From the NCBI GenBank assembly GCA_022572185.1, contig JACZWL010000008.1:16674-80673 (forward strand): DNA of 64,000 bases, in the 5' to 3' direction. Below the pieces are notes generated by a model. The model ran no database searches, was not told the DNA's origin, and saw only the letters and a program-made list of their open reading frames with translations. The stretch is from Pseudomonadota bacterium. GTDB lineage: Bacteria; Pseudomonadota; Gammaproteobacteria; Steroidobacterales; Woeseiaceae. A program made the translations under genes and the position numbers. Shown here piece by piece: positions 9,118 to 16,471 of the stretch (position 1 is the first letter of the stretch; each line of letters begins with the position of its first letter).

Positions 9118-9149
9118 TAGTCCAGCAAGGCTATATTGATGGATCACTG
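9118..9149. repeat. REP-like hairpin, family R2 (TCCAACAAGGCTATATTGATGGA type)
   Basis: One copy of a dispersed palindrome whose consensus is TGATCCA-A-CAA, a short loop GGCTATA, then TTG-A-TGGATCA. Related full or half copies are at 21965, 22226, 39373, 51505 and 53859, always intergenic. Together with the three hairpins before it, it fills the tesA-fadD spacer. Confidence 0.7.
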
Positions 9150-9182
9150 TAGAGAGCCTGCTTCATCGAGGAAGCGGATAAC

Positions 9183-10847
9183 GTGAACAAAATCTGGCTT
9201 GAGTCCTACCCGGAGGGCATACCCGAGGAAATTCCAACACCCGAGGCCAAGTCTGTCCGGGACATGATCGATTCGGCCCTGTCCGCGTTCGCGGATCGCC
9301 CGTGTTTTACAAACATGGGCACGACTTTGACCTACCGCGATGTCGACAAATTATCGATGCAATTCGCCTGTTACCTGCAACAGACCCTGGGCCTCATCAA
9401 GGGTGAACGGGTGGCAATCATGCTGCCCAATGTGCTGCAGTACCCGGTGGTTCTGTGCGGAATTTTTCGCGCGGGCATGGTCGCCGTTAACGTCAACCCT
9501 TTATATACGGCCCGCGAACTCAAATATCAATTGTCCGATTCGGGCGCCAGATGCATTGTCGTTCTCGAAAACTTCGCCCATACGCTTGAGAAAGTTATCG
9601 ACGACACCGGCGTGGACCATGTTGTCACGACTCAGGTTGGCGATCTCCTGAAGTTCCCGAATAATATCCTGACCAACTTCGTACTGAAGCGAATCAGGAA
9701 GGCTGTTCCGCCCTATTCCCTTCCAAACAGCATCAAGCTGCGATCAGCCCTCAAGACGGGGCGACACGGCCAGCTTGCCACGGTCGAGCTCGGCTATGCC
9801 GACATTGCGTTTTTGCAATACACAGGCGGCACCACGGGGCTTGCCAAAGGCGCGATGCTCAGCCATCGCAACATGGTATTTAACGTGCACCAGACGAAAG
9901 CCTGGGAAGCGGGAGTTTTCGATAATGCAGTCCCGTTGGTCGCCATTACCGCATTGCCGCTCTATCACATCTTCTCTTTACAGAGCAATTGCCTGTCGAT
10001 AATGCATAAAGGCGGCGAAAACATATTAATCACCAATCCAAGAGATTTTCCCGCGTTTGTCAAAGAGCTTTCCCGCCACAAATTCGTTTATTTCACCGGT
10101 GTGAATACGCTTTTCACGGCGCTCTTGAATACGCGCGGATTTGCCGATCTGGATTTCACCTCTCTGCGACTCACCATCGGCGGTGGCATGGCTGTTCAGG
10201 AGGCAGTCGCAAAGCAATGGAAAGCGGTTACGGGCACGACCATCATTCAAGGCTACGGTCTGACGGAGACCTCGCCGTCCGCAATCGTCGTTCCTCTGCA
10301 AAGCGAGGACTTCACGGGCACGATCGGCTTGCCAATTCCGTCGACCGAAGTCCGTATTTGCGACGATGACGGCGATGATGTTCCACTCGGCGATCCAGGC
10401 GAGATTTGCATACGGGGCCCTCAGGTCATGGAGGGGTACTGGCAAAAACCGGACGAAACGGCATTAGTCATGTTGCCGGGCGGCTGGTTCCGCACCGGAG
10501 ACATTGGCCGCATGGATGAAGGCGGATTCGTTTATATAGAGGATCGCAAGAACGACATGATTCTCGTATCCGGTTTTAATGTTTACCCGAACGAGATCGA
10601 GGGCGTTGTCGTCGAGATCGACGGCGTACTCGAGGCAGCCGCCATCGGCGTACCCAACGAGAGGTCGGGGGAAACCGTCAAGCTTTATGTCGTAAAGAAC
10701 GACGAGTCAGTCACCGCCAACGACATCATGCGTTACTGCCGGGAAAATCTGACCGGGTACAAGGTGCCCAAAGAAATCGAATTCCGCGACGATCTGCCAA
10801 AGACGAATATCGGGAAAATACTGAGACGCGCGTTACGTGAAGAATGA
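9183..10847 (+). CDS. fadD: Long-chain fatty-acid--CoA ligase
   Basis: AMP-forming acyl-CoA synthetase that activates long-chain fatty acids for beta-oxidation or lipid synthesis. 554 residues, close to E. coli FadD. The P-loop-like motif is YTGGTTGLAKGA (about 213-224); GYGLTETSP, GWFRTGDIG and the C-terminal lysine motif (KTNIGKILRR) follow in the usual order. It starts at GTG 9183 with GAGGAAG 8 nt upstream. The stop overlaps an ATG of the next frame, but the downstream gene more probably starts 48 nt later. A TesA-FadD pair suggests local handling of acyl chains, although hairpins separate the two genes. Confidence 0.95.
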   Translation: MNKIWLESYPEGIPEEIPTPEAKSVRDMIDSALSAFADRPCFTNMGTTLTYRDVDKLSMQFACYLQQTLGLIKGERVAIMLPNVLQYPVVLCGIFRAGMVAVNVNPLYTARELKYQLSDSGARCIVVLENFAHTLEKVIDDTGVDHVVTTQVGDLLKFPNNILTNFVLKRIRKAVPPYSLPNSIKLRSALKTGRHGQLATVELGYADIAFLQYTGGTTGLAKGAMLSHRNMVFNVHQTKAWEAGVFDNAVPLVAITALPLYHIFSLQSNCLSIMHKGGENILITNPRDFPAFVKELSRHKFVYFTGVNTLFTALLNTRGFADLDFTSLRLTIGGGMAVQEAVAKQWKAVTGTTIIQGYGLTETSPSAIVVPLQSEDFTGTIGLPIPSTEVRICDDDGDDVPLGDPGEICIRGPQVMEGYWQKPDETALVMLPGGWFRTGDIGRMDEGGFVYIEDRKNDMILVSGFNVYPNEIEGVVVEIDGVLEAAAIGVPNERSGETVKLYVVKNDESVTANDIMRYCRENLTGYKVPKEIEFRDDLPKTNIGKILRRALREE

Positions 10848-10894
10848 TCGCGAACCGTCGCCCGACGGCCGCTCGAACATTGACGAGGTCAGGC

Positions 10895-11269
10895 ATGCGA
10901 AAGAGCAACGTGAAATTCTGGTTGCCGCTGTTACTGCTACTGTTCGTGGCGGGTACGGTGGCAATACCATCCGCTTTAGATCCGGTGCAAGTCGCACCGC
11001 ACATGTACCACGTTGCGTTTGAAAATGACAAGGTCCGGATATTGAAGGCGACGATTCGAAACGGCGAAACACCACCGTTGCATGCTCATCCGGATCGCGT
11101 CATCGTTTACCTCAATCCCTGCGCCTGGCTCGAGAAAGACGGAGAGGGCGGCACGCGAATGCGATCGTACAAATTCGGTGAACCGGTTTGGGCGCCTGCC
11201 GAAATTCATGGCGGCATCACTGCCAGCGTCATCGAACAGTGCAGCCTTCTGGAGATTGAATTGAAGTGA
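10895..11269 (+). CDS. Small membrane-anchored or secreted cupin-like protein
   Basis: A 124-residue protein from ATG 10895 (GAGGTCAGG just upstream). An upstream in-frame ATG at 10844 overlaps the fadD stop and is an alternative. A hydrophobic N-terminus (residues about 8-24) is a signal peptide or anchor. The rest resembles a single cupin fold: TPPLHAHPDRVIVYL carries the histidines of a first cupin motif and AEIHGGITASV part of a second. No enzyme can be named. It follows fadD closely and may be co-transcribed; the repeat element A begins 24 nt after its stop. Confidence 0.7.
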   Translation: MRKSNVKFWLPLLLLLFVAGTVAIPSALDPVQVAPHMYHVAFENDKVRILKATIRNGETPPLHAHPDRVIVYLNPCAWLEKDGEGGTRMRSYKFGEPVWAPAEIHGGITASVIEQCSLLEIELK

Positions 11270-11292
11270 GAAAGGGAGAAACCTCGGTTCGA

Positions 11293-11522
11293 CCCACTGC
11301 TGTCCCATAACGCCGGTACCACAATCAAGGACATGGGTTGCAAGGCTTGTCTCAGAGACACGCCGCAAGTACGTCCATGTAGGCTCGGGGCCCGCATCCC
11401 TGCGGGCCACGGTCTCTGAGACAAGCCTTGCAATCCATGTCCGTAGCGAGATGCATCGGCAGAACCCCACACAATCACTTCGTTCCAGCCGCTGATACAT
11501 TAGTTTATGGGACAGCAGTGGG
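11293..11522. mobile_element. Nested inverted-repeat element, copy A (MITE-like)
   Basis: A 230-bp element with 18-bp perfect terminal inverted repeats (CCCACTGCTGTCCCATAA at 11293-11310, inverted at 11505-11522). GGTTCGACCC occurs as a direct repeat at both edges (11286-11295 and 11521-11530). Inside are 30-nt arms (11329-11358 and 11413-11442, 29 of 30 paired) around a 54-nt core (11359-11412) that is identical in copies B and C. The core itself forms a GGCCCGCA-TCCC-TGCGGGCC hairpin. No transposase is encoded; short reading frames through the core are by-products. Confidence 0.85.
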
Positions 11523-11538
11523 TTCGACCCTGGATTAC

Positions 11539-12600
11539 TTAATGGTATTGCGGGCTTAGTTTTCTCACGGCATCGATTACCACGCCCAGGTGGTCGGGGT
11601 CGATGTCCGGCGTTATTCCGTGCCCCAGGTTGAACACGTGCCCCGGACCCTGGCCGTAGCTTTGCAGTACTTCTGCTACCCGCTCTTCAATGACCTCCGG
11701 CGACTCCCGTAGTACGTCCGGATTCAGGTTTCCTTGCAGCGCAACCTTGTCGCGGGTCAGCTCGCGGGCTGTGCCAAGGTCTGTTGTCCAGTCGACTCCC
11801 AGCGCGTCACAATCAGTATCGGCCAAATCAGTGAGCAGCGACCCAGCGCCTTTGGTAAACAGGATGATCGGAATAGTGTGGCCGTATTTCTGCCGGTTCA
11901 GCCCGTCCAGTATCCTCTGCATGGCGGATAGCGAGAACCGGCGGTAGTCATCACCCTCGAGTGTCGCCCCCCAGGTATCAAAGATCATGACGGCTTGTGC
12001 TCCAGACTCGATCTGGGCGTTGAGATACTCGATCGTCGTTGCGGTAATGACGTTCAACAGTGTCTCCATCATCGACGGTTCGTCCGCCGCCAGGGCTTTG
12101 ATCTTCTCAAACTCCCTGCTCGACCGCCCTTCGACCATATAGGTGGCAACTGTCCAGGGGCTTCCTGCAAAACCGATCAGCGGCACCTTGTCATCGAGTT
12201 CGCGGTGGATGAGCGCGACGGTATCGAATACGTAGCCAAGCTTTTCGCCAACATCCGGCACCGCAAGTTTCTTTATGTCTGCAACAGTTTGCACCGGTCT
12301 TTCGAATCGCGGCCCTCCGCCTGTTTCGAAATATAGTCCCAAGCCCATCGCATCCGGAATTGTCAGAATATCGGAGAACAAAATTGCAGCATCCAGGTCG
12401 AAGCGCCTTAACGGTTGCAGCGAGACCTCGCAGGCGAGCTCGGGATTACTGCAGAGGCTCATGAAGTCGCCTGCCTTTGCCCTGATCTCCCGATACTCCG
12501 GCAAATAACGGCCTGCCTGACGCATTATCCAAACCGGTGTGCGCGGTACCGGCTGACGCAAGAGCGCCCGAATCAATAAGTCATTTTTCAACGGCGTCAT
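11539..12600 (-). CDS. hemE: Uroporphyrinogen decarboxylase
   Basis: Decarboxylates the four acetate side chains of uroporphyrinogen III to give coproporphyrinogen III in haem synthesis; cytosolic. 353 residues from the ATG at 12600, the standard length. The N-terminal [17 protein letters not shown] motif, the [13 protein letters not shown] segment with the catalytic Asp, and [16 protein letters not shown] are diagnostic. The frame is open upstream, but the ATG one base after the pyrF stop (TGA-C-ATG) is clearly the start, so pyrF and hemE are translationally coupled. Confidence 0.97.
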   Translation of the reverse strand: MTPLKNDLLIRALLRQPVPRTPVWIMRQAGRYLPEYREIRAKAGDFMSLCSNPELACEVSLQPLRRFDLDAAILFSDILTIPDAMGLGLYFETGGGPRFERPVQTVADIKKLAVPDVGEKLGYVFDTVALIHRELDDKVPLIGFAGSPWTVATYMVEGRSSREFEKIKALAADEPSMMETLLNVITATTIEYLNAQIESGAQAVMIFDTWGATLEGDDYRRFSLSAMQRILDGLNRQKYGHTIPIILFTKGAGSLLTDLADTDCDALGVDWTTDLGTARELTRDKVALQGNLNPDVLRESPEVIEERVAEVLQSYGQGPGHVFNLGHGITPDIDPDHLGVVIDAVRKLSPQYH

Positions 12601-12601
12601 G

Positions 12602-13312
12602 TCAGAACTGCGCCGCAATCGTCTGCTGAATGGAGTCGGCCGCAGCACGAGGACTTTCGGCGTCGCGGATCGGCCGACCGACAACGATGTAGTCCGCCCC
12701 GCTGGAAAATGCTTGCTCTACGGTAACGACGCGCTTTTGATCGCCGATTGGGCGGTTATCGACCGGCCGAATACCCGGTGTAATAACCAGCAACTTGTCG
12801 TCGACATGTTCGCGCAACATCGGGACCTCGAGTCCGGATGAGATGACGCCGTCGCATCCTGCTTCGAACGCGCGGCGTGCTCTGGAGACGACCAGCGCTT
12901 CGACGTCACAGTCGAAACCAAGGTCATCGAGATCGCCCCTGTCGAGACTCGTCAAGACCGTCACCGCGAGCACTTTCAGATCATTGCCTTTGTTTGCGGC
13001 CGCAGCCTCCATCATGGATTGGTTGCCGTGCACGGTAAGGAAACTTGCGCCACGATCCTTTAGCTGTCGTACTGCGGAACCGACCGTCGCTGGAATGTCG
13101 AAGAACTTCAGGTCCGCGAATACTTTCTTGTTCCGCTTGAGCATCCACTCCATCAACTCGAAATAGCCGCCGCTCATCATGAGTTCCAAGCCAAGCTTGT
13201 AAAAAGTGACTGAATCGCCCAGGTCTTCAGCGAGCGCTTTGGCCTGGTCGCACTCTGGCACGTCCATGGCGAATATCAGTCGCTCATTGGCGGGTATCGA
13301 TTGTCCTGTCAC
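12602..13312 (-). CDS. pyrF: Orotidine-5'-phosphate decarboxylase
   Basis: Final step of de novo UMP synthesis, decarboxylating OMP; cytosolic dimer. 236 residues, normal for bacterial PyrF. The catalytic D-K-D array is in [13 protein letters not shown], the N-terminal substrate Asp in IFAMDVP, and the C-terminal phosphate-binding segments are ITPGIRP and [10 protein letters not shown]. It starts at GTG 13312 (TGACAGGAC follows). It precedes hemE with a one-base gap. Confidence 0.96.
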   Translation of the reverse strand: MTGQSIPANERLIFAMDVPECDQAKALAEDLGDSVTFYKLGLELMMSGGYFELMEWMLKRNKKVFADLKFFDIPATVGSAVRQLKDRGASFLTVHGNQSMMEAAAANKGNDLKVLAVTVLTSLDRGDLDDLGFDCDVEALVVSRARRAFEAGCDGVISSGLEVPMLREHVDDKLLVITPGIRPVDNRPIGDQKRVVTVEQAFSSGADYIVVGRPIRDAESPRAAADSIQQTIAAQF

Positions 13313-13379
13313 GTGTTTATTTCTCCAGACGGGCCGCGGCGCATTCTATCATTCGTAGAGCTTATCGACCTTTGGAATA

Positions 13380-13428
13380 TCGCCCGTCAGGCAGAAGTTG
13401 CAGAAGCATTCACCTGCCTGACGGGCGA
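13380..13428. repeat. REP-like hairpin, family R1 (CGCCCGTCAGG)
   Basis: Perfect 15-bp arms TCGCCCGTCAGGCAG (13380-13394) and its complement (13414-13428) around a 19-nt loop, one base past the dgt stop. The same GCCCGTCAGG sequence forms the stems at 15778-15846 and 43101-43118. It may end the dgt transcript or stabilise its 3' end. Confidence 0.8.
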
Positions 13429-13429
13429 A

Positions 13430-14557
13430 TCAAGAGAGCCGCTCGTATTCGGCGATCGCGAAACGATCCGTCATGCCGGCAACGTAGTCGGCTACAACGC
13501 GCGCCTTACCTGTCTGATCCCTGTCGTCGGCGGACGCACGCCCCGCGAACTCAGCAGGCATCTCCTCCGGATCAGTCATGTAAAGGTCGAATAGCACCTC
13601 GATCATGCCTTTCGCCTCGCCGACCATGCCCAACACTTTCTCGTGCTGGTAAAGGTTCTTGTTCAAAAAGTGTTTCAGGTTCGTGTGTTTCTCGAAAACC
13701 TCATCGGTAAAGCCAACGATCGCTGCCCTCCCGGACCTGACATCGTCTATCGATGATGGCTTGAGTTCGTCAAGACGTGATGCTGTCTGATCAATCAGAT
13801 CGGTCACCACGGTGTTGATCATCCGACGGATGATCTCGTAGATCAGACGGCGATCTTCGAGACCCGGGTGTTCTGCATGAACGACCTGGTATTGATCGTC
13901 GAACAGGCGTTCCTCGCATAGTTGCTCGAGGCTTAGAAGGCCCGCGCGAAAACCATCATCAACGTCATGATTGTTGTACGCGATCGCATCAGCAATGTTC
14001 GCGAGCTGCGCCTCGAGCCCTGGCTGCTTTCTCTCGAGAAAGCGCTTACCGACTTCACCGAGCTCGCGGGCGTTCTTTTTCGAGCAGTGCTTCAGTATTC
14101 CCTCGCGAGTTTCATAAGTCAGATTGAGCCCGTGAAAACTCGCATACTTCGCTTCGAGTTCGTCGACGACGCGCAGCGACTGAAGATTATGCTCGAAGCC
14201 ACCGAAATCCTTCATGCGGGCATTGAGCGCATCCTGTCCAGCGTGGCCGAACGGCGTGTGGCCCAGGTCGTGAGCGAGGCATATTGCTTCCGTCAGCATC
14301 TCATTGAGGCCGAGTGCACGTGCGACCGTCCGGGCAATCTGCGCAACTTCCAGGGAGTGCGTCAACCGCGTTCGATAAAGGTCGCCCTCGTGATTCACGA
14401 ATACCTGTGTCTTGTACATAAGCCGGCGGAACGCCGTCGAATGAACAATCCTGTCCCGGTCTCTCTGAAACTCCCCGCGATACGGGGCCTTCGGTTCATC
14501 GAATCGACGGCCGAGGCTCTGTTCCTCATGTGCCGCGTAAGGTTTCAGTGTGTCCAT
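13430..14557 (-). CDS. dgt: dNTP triphosphohydrolase (deoxyguanosinetriphosphate triphosphohydrolase-like, HD domain)
   Basis: Cytosolic HD-superfamily enzyme that splits dNTPs to deoxynucleoside and tripolyphosphate. 375 residues, the shorter dGTPase-like class found in many proteobacteria rather than the about 505-residue E. coli Dgt. FRRLMYKTQVF, the metal-ligand motifs RLTHSLEVAQ and CLAHDLGHTPFGHAG, and the later NHDVDD are all visible. The N-terminal ATG at 14557 begins MDTLKPYAAHEE. It precedes pyrF and follows aroB on the same strand, but hairpin R1 separates it from pyrF. Confidence 0.93.
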   Translation of the reverse strand: MDTLKPYAAHEEQSLGRRFDEPKAPYRGEFQRDRDRIVHSTAFRRLMYKTQVFVNHEGDLYRTRLTHSLEVAQIARTVARALGLNEMLTEAICLAHDLGHTPFGHAGQDALNARMKDFGGFEHNLQSLRVVDELEAKYASFHGLNLTYETREGILKHCSKKNARELGEVGKRFLERKQPGLEAQLANIADAIAYNNHDVDDGFRAGLLSLEQLCEERLFDDQYQVVHAEHPGLEDRRLIYEIIRRMINTVVTDLIDQTASRLDELKPSSIDDVRSGRAAIVGFTDEVFEKHTNLKHFLNKNLYQHEKVLGMVGEAKGMIEVLFDLYMTDPEEMPAEFAGRASADDRDQTGKARVVADYVAGMTDRFAIAEYERLS

Positions 14558-14643
14558 CGCCCAGCCGTATATTGCATCACTTGGCTGTTGATGAGCCAGT
14601 CAAGGTCTAAGCGTGGGCGCGTCATACTGCTGCGATATCCGGG

Positions 14644-15729
14644 CTATAAGCCGGCATTTTGGAAAACCTTGTTCAGCAGCGACTCTGAATAGTCTGTGCC
14701 TATGTAGGCCTCGCCAATTGACTTAAGGAGTACGAACCTGAGCCGCTTCGCCCGTACTTTTTTGTCCATTTCCATGGCTGCTCGCAGTTTTTTCGCGTCC
14801 ATTGCCGGAGGCAGGACGGGAAGGCCTGCCGCCGCAATCAAGTCTCGTATGCGCTCCCCCGCTGGCTGCTCTATATCACTTAAATCGGTCGCCATTACCA
14901 TGCCCGCCGCAACCGCCTCACCATGCAACCATTCGCCGTAGCCAAGACAATTCTCTATCGCATGTGCGAACGTATGACCGAAATTCAGTAACGCCCTGTT
15001 GCCTTTTTCTTGTTCGTCTGCAGAAACGACTGCGGCCTTGATTTCACATGACCGGTGTATCGCATGAGCGAGCGCATCGGCGTCTCTCGCAAGCAGTGCA
15101 TCGATATTCACTTCCAACCATTCGAAAAATTCCGCATCGCTGATCACACCGTGCTTGATCACTTCGGCGAGCCCTGCCCGCAGCTCTCGGTCTGGCAGAG
15201 TGACCAGCGTGTCTGTATCAATAAGTACCAGGCGAGGTTGATGAAACGCACCAATCAGGTTTTTCCCGTCCGGGTGATTGACCCCGGTCTTGCCGCCGAC
15301 TGACGAGTCGACCTGTGCAAGCAACGTGGTCGGCACCTGTATGAACGCAACACCCCTCATGTAGCAGGCAGCCGCAAATCCGGCAATATCACCAACGACC
15401 CCGCCACCTAGCGCTATAACGGTCGTATCGCGGTTTGTGTGCGCGCTGACAAGGCAGTCGATGATGGATTCGACGCTGGCCATCGTCTTGAAGGATTCAC
15501 CATCCTTCAGGTTGATCGAGTGGACCGCACGATCCGGTAGATTCTTTTTGAGACTCTTCAGGTAGAGCGGCGCGACCGTCTCGTTACTGACGACGAGACA
15601 ATCTGAACCGACCAGGTGGGAAGACAGGTCGAAGGCACCGCCGAGCAGGCCGCCACCTATGATAATAGGGTAGCTGCGGGCGCCGAGATCTACTTCTAAA
15701 GTGCGCGGTTCGGTCAAGGCCCGTTCCAA
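14644..15729 (-). CDS. aroB: 3-dehydroquinate synthase
   Basis: Second step of the shikimate pathway, DAHP to 3-dehydroquinate, NAD- and metal-dependent, cytosolic. 361 residues as expected. The NAD-binding GGGVVGDIAGFAA, the substrate loop GGKTGVNHPDGKNLIG, the metal ligand Glu in GLAEVIKHG and the histidines in LNFGHTFAHAIE and WLHGEAVAAGM are all present. It follows aroK on the same strand, the classical aroK-aroB order at the end of the pil operon, although a 161-nt gap with a REP-like hairpin lies between. Confidence 0.96.
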   Translation of the reverse strand: MERALTEPRTLEVDLGARSYPIIIGGGLLGGAFDLSSHLVGSDCLVVSNETVAPLYLKSLKKNLPDRAVHSINLKDGESFKTMASVESIIDCLVSAHTNRDTTVIALGGGVVGDIAGFAAACYMRGVAFIQVPTTLLAQVDSSVGGKTGVNHPDGKNLIGAFHQPRLVLIDTDTLVTLPDRELRAGLAEVIKHGVISDAEFFEWLEVNIDALLARDADALAHAIHRSCEIKAAVVSADEQEKGNRALLNFGHTFAHAIENCLGYGEWLHGEAVAAGMVMATDLSDIEQPAGERIRDLIAAAGLPVLPPAMDAKKLRAAMEMDKKVRAKRLRFVLLKSIGEAYIGTDYSESLLNKVFQNAGL

Positions 15730-15777
15730 AGCATTACGGAGCGGTCAAGATTACCTGATTTACACAGTATGGCGAAC

Positions 15778-15846
15778 ATCGCCCGTCAGGACGGGCTCCT
15801 GCGACGCGTTGGCAGCTACCTGTTGGCGCCCGTCCTGACGGGCGAT
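15778..15846. repeat. Long REP-like hairpin, family R1, between aroB and aroK
   Basis: Perfect 19-bp inverted arms ATCGCCCGTCAGGACGGGC (15778-15796) and complement (15828-15846) around a 31-nt loop. It lies inside the aroK-aroB spacer of an otherwise co-directional operon, so it may uncouple aroB expression or protect the upstream mRNA 3' end. It shares its stem with the hairpins at 13380 and 43101. Confidence 0.85.
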
Positions 15847-15890
15847 TTCTGACGGCAGTTTATGCGCCGATATCCTGGCGGGTGATCCTT

Positions 15891-16400
15891 TTACAAGGCA
15901 TCGTGAATTTCGCGAGCGACCGTCTGTACTCTCCGCCCATCGGTCTCGATGATCAGGTCTGAGATCTCCCGGTACAGGGGATCCCGTTGCTCCATCAGCT
16001 CCCGCAGAACTTTTTCCTTGTCTCCATTCTCGAGCAACGGCCGTTTGCGTCTTCTCTGTGTACGCTCGAGCTGTTGCTTGACGCTGGTATGCAGGTAGAC
16101 CACGAAACCTCGGGCGCCCAGGCGGCTACGGCTTTCCGGATCGGCGATTGCACCGCCGCCCGTTGCAAGTACGACGCCTTCCCGTTGCGACAGCTCGTCG
16201 ATAACCTTAACCTCACGCCTTCGAAAACCCTCTTCGCCTTCCTTTTCAAATATGAAAGGAATATCGACGCCCGTCCGTGTCTCTATCTCTTCATCGCTGT
16301 CGACGAATTCGAGATGCAGTAGCCGCGCGAGGTGACGGCCGACCGCAGACTTGCCGGCACCCATCGGGCCAACCAGAAACAGGTTCTTTGGTTTGTTCAT
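15891..16400 (-). CDS. aroK: Shikimate kinase
   Basis: Phosphorylates shikimate at the 3-position using ATP. 169 residues, standard length. Walker A is GPMGAGKSAVG (about 11-21), the shikimate-binding Asp is in EFVDSDEEIE, GFRRREVKV follows and GGGAIADPESR is the glycine-rich substrate loop; RRRKRPLL is the LID arginine region. ATG start at 16400; no clear Shine-Dalgarno sequence precedes it, but a hairpin (16411-16436) does. It continues the pilMNOPQ operon. Confidence 0.95.
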   Translation of the reverse strand: MNKPKNLFLVGPMGAGKSAVGRHLARLLHLEFVDSDEEIETRTGVDIPFIFEKEGEEGFRRREVKVIDELSQREGVVLATGGGAIADPESRSRLGARGFVVYLHTSVKQQLERTQRRRKRPLLENGDKEKVLRELMEQRDPLYREISDLIIETDGRRVQTVAREIHDAL

Positions 16401-16410
16401 CTACGAAGGA

Positions 16411-16436
16411 GAAAGCCAACCCGGAGGTTGGCTTTC
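16411..16436 (-). terminator. Intercistronic hairpin between pilQ and aroK
   Basis: Perfect 11-bp stem GAAAGCCAACC, tetraloop CGGA, returning GGTTGGCTTTC. It stands 35 nt after the pilQ stop and 10 nt before the aroK start. There is no U-run after it on the minus strand, so an mRNA processing or decay barrier, or partial attenuator, is as likely as a true terminator. Confidence 0.6.
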
Positions 16437-16471
16437 ATCTATCTGCTGCAATTCCGCATGTACGGCCACAT

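Noticed and set aside
11206..11500. Minus-strand ORFs of about 90 and 174 residues through element A
   Set aside because: They run through the MITE-like repeat, and the same peptide (GMRAPSLHGRTCGVS) recurs in ORFs over copies B and C, so it is a by-product of the conserved core.
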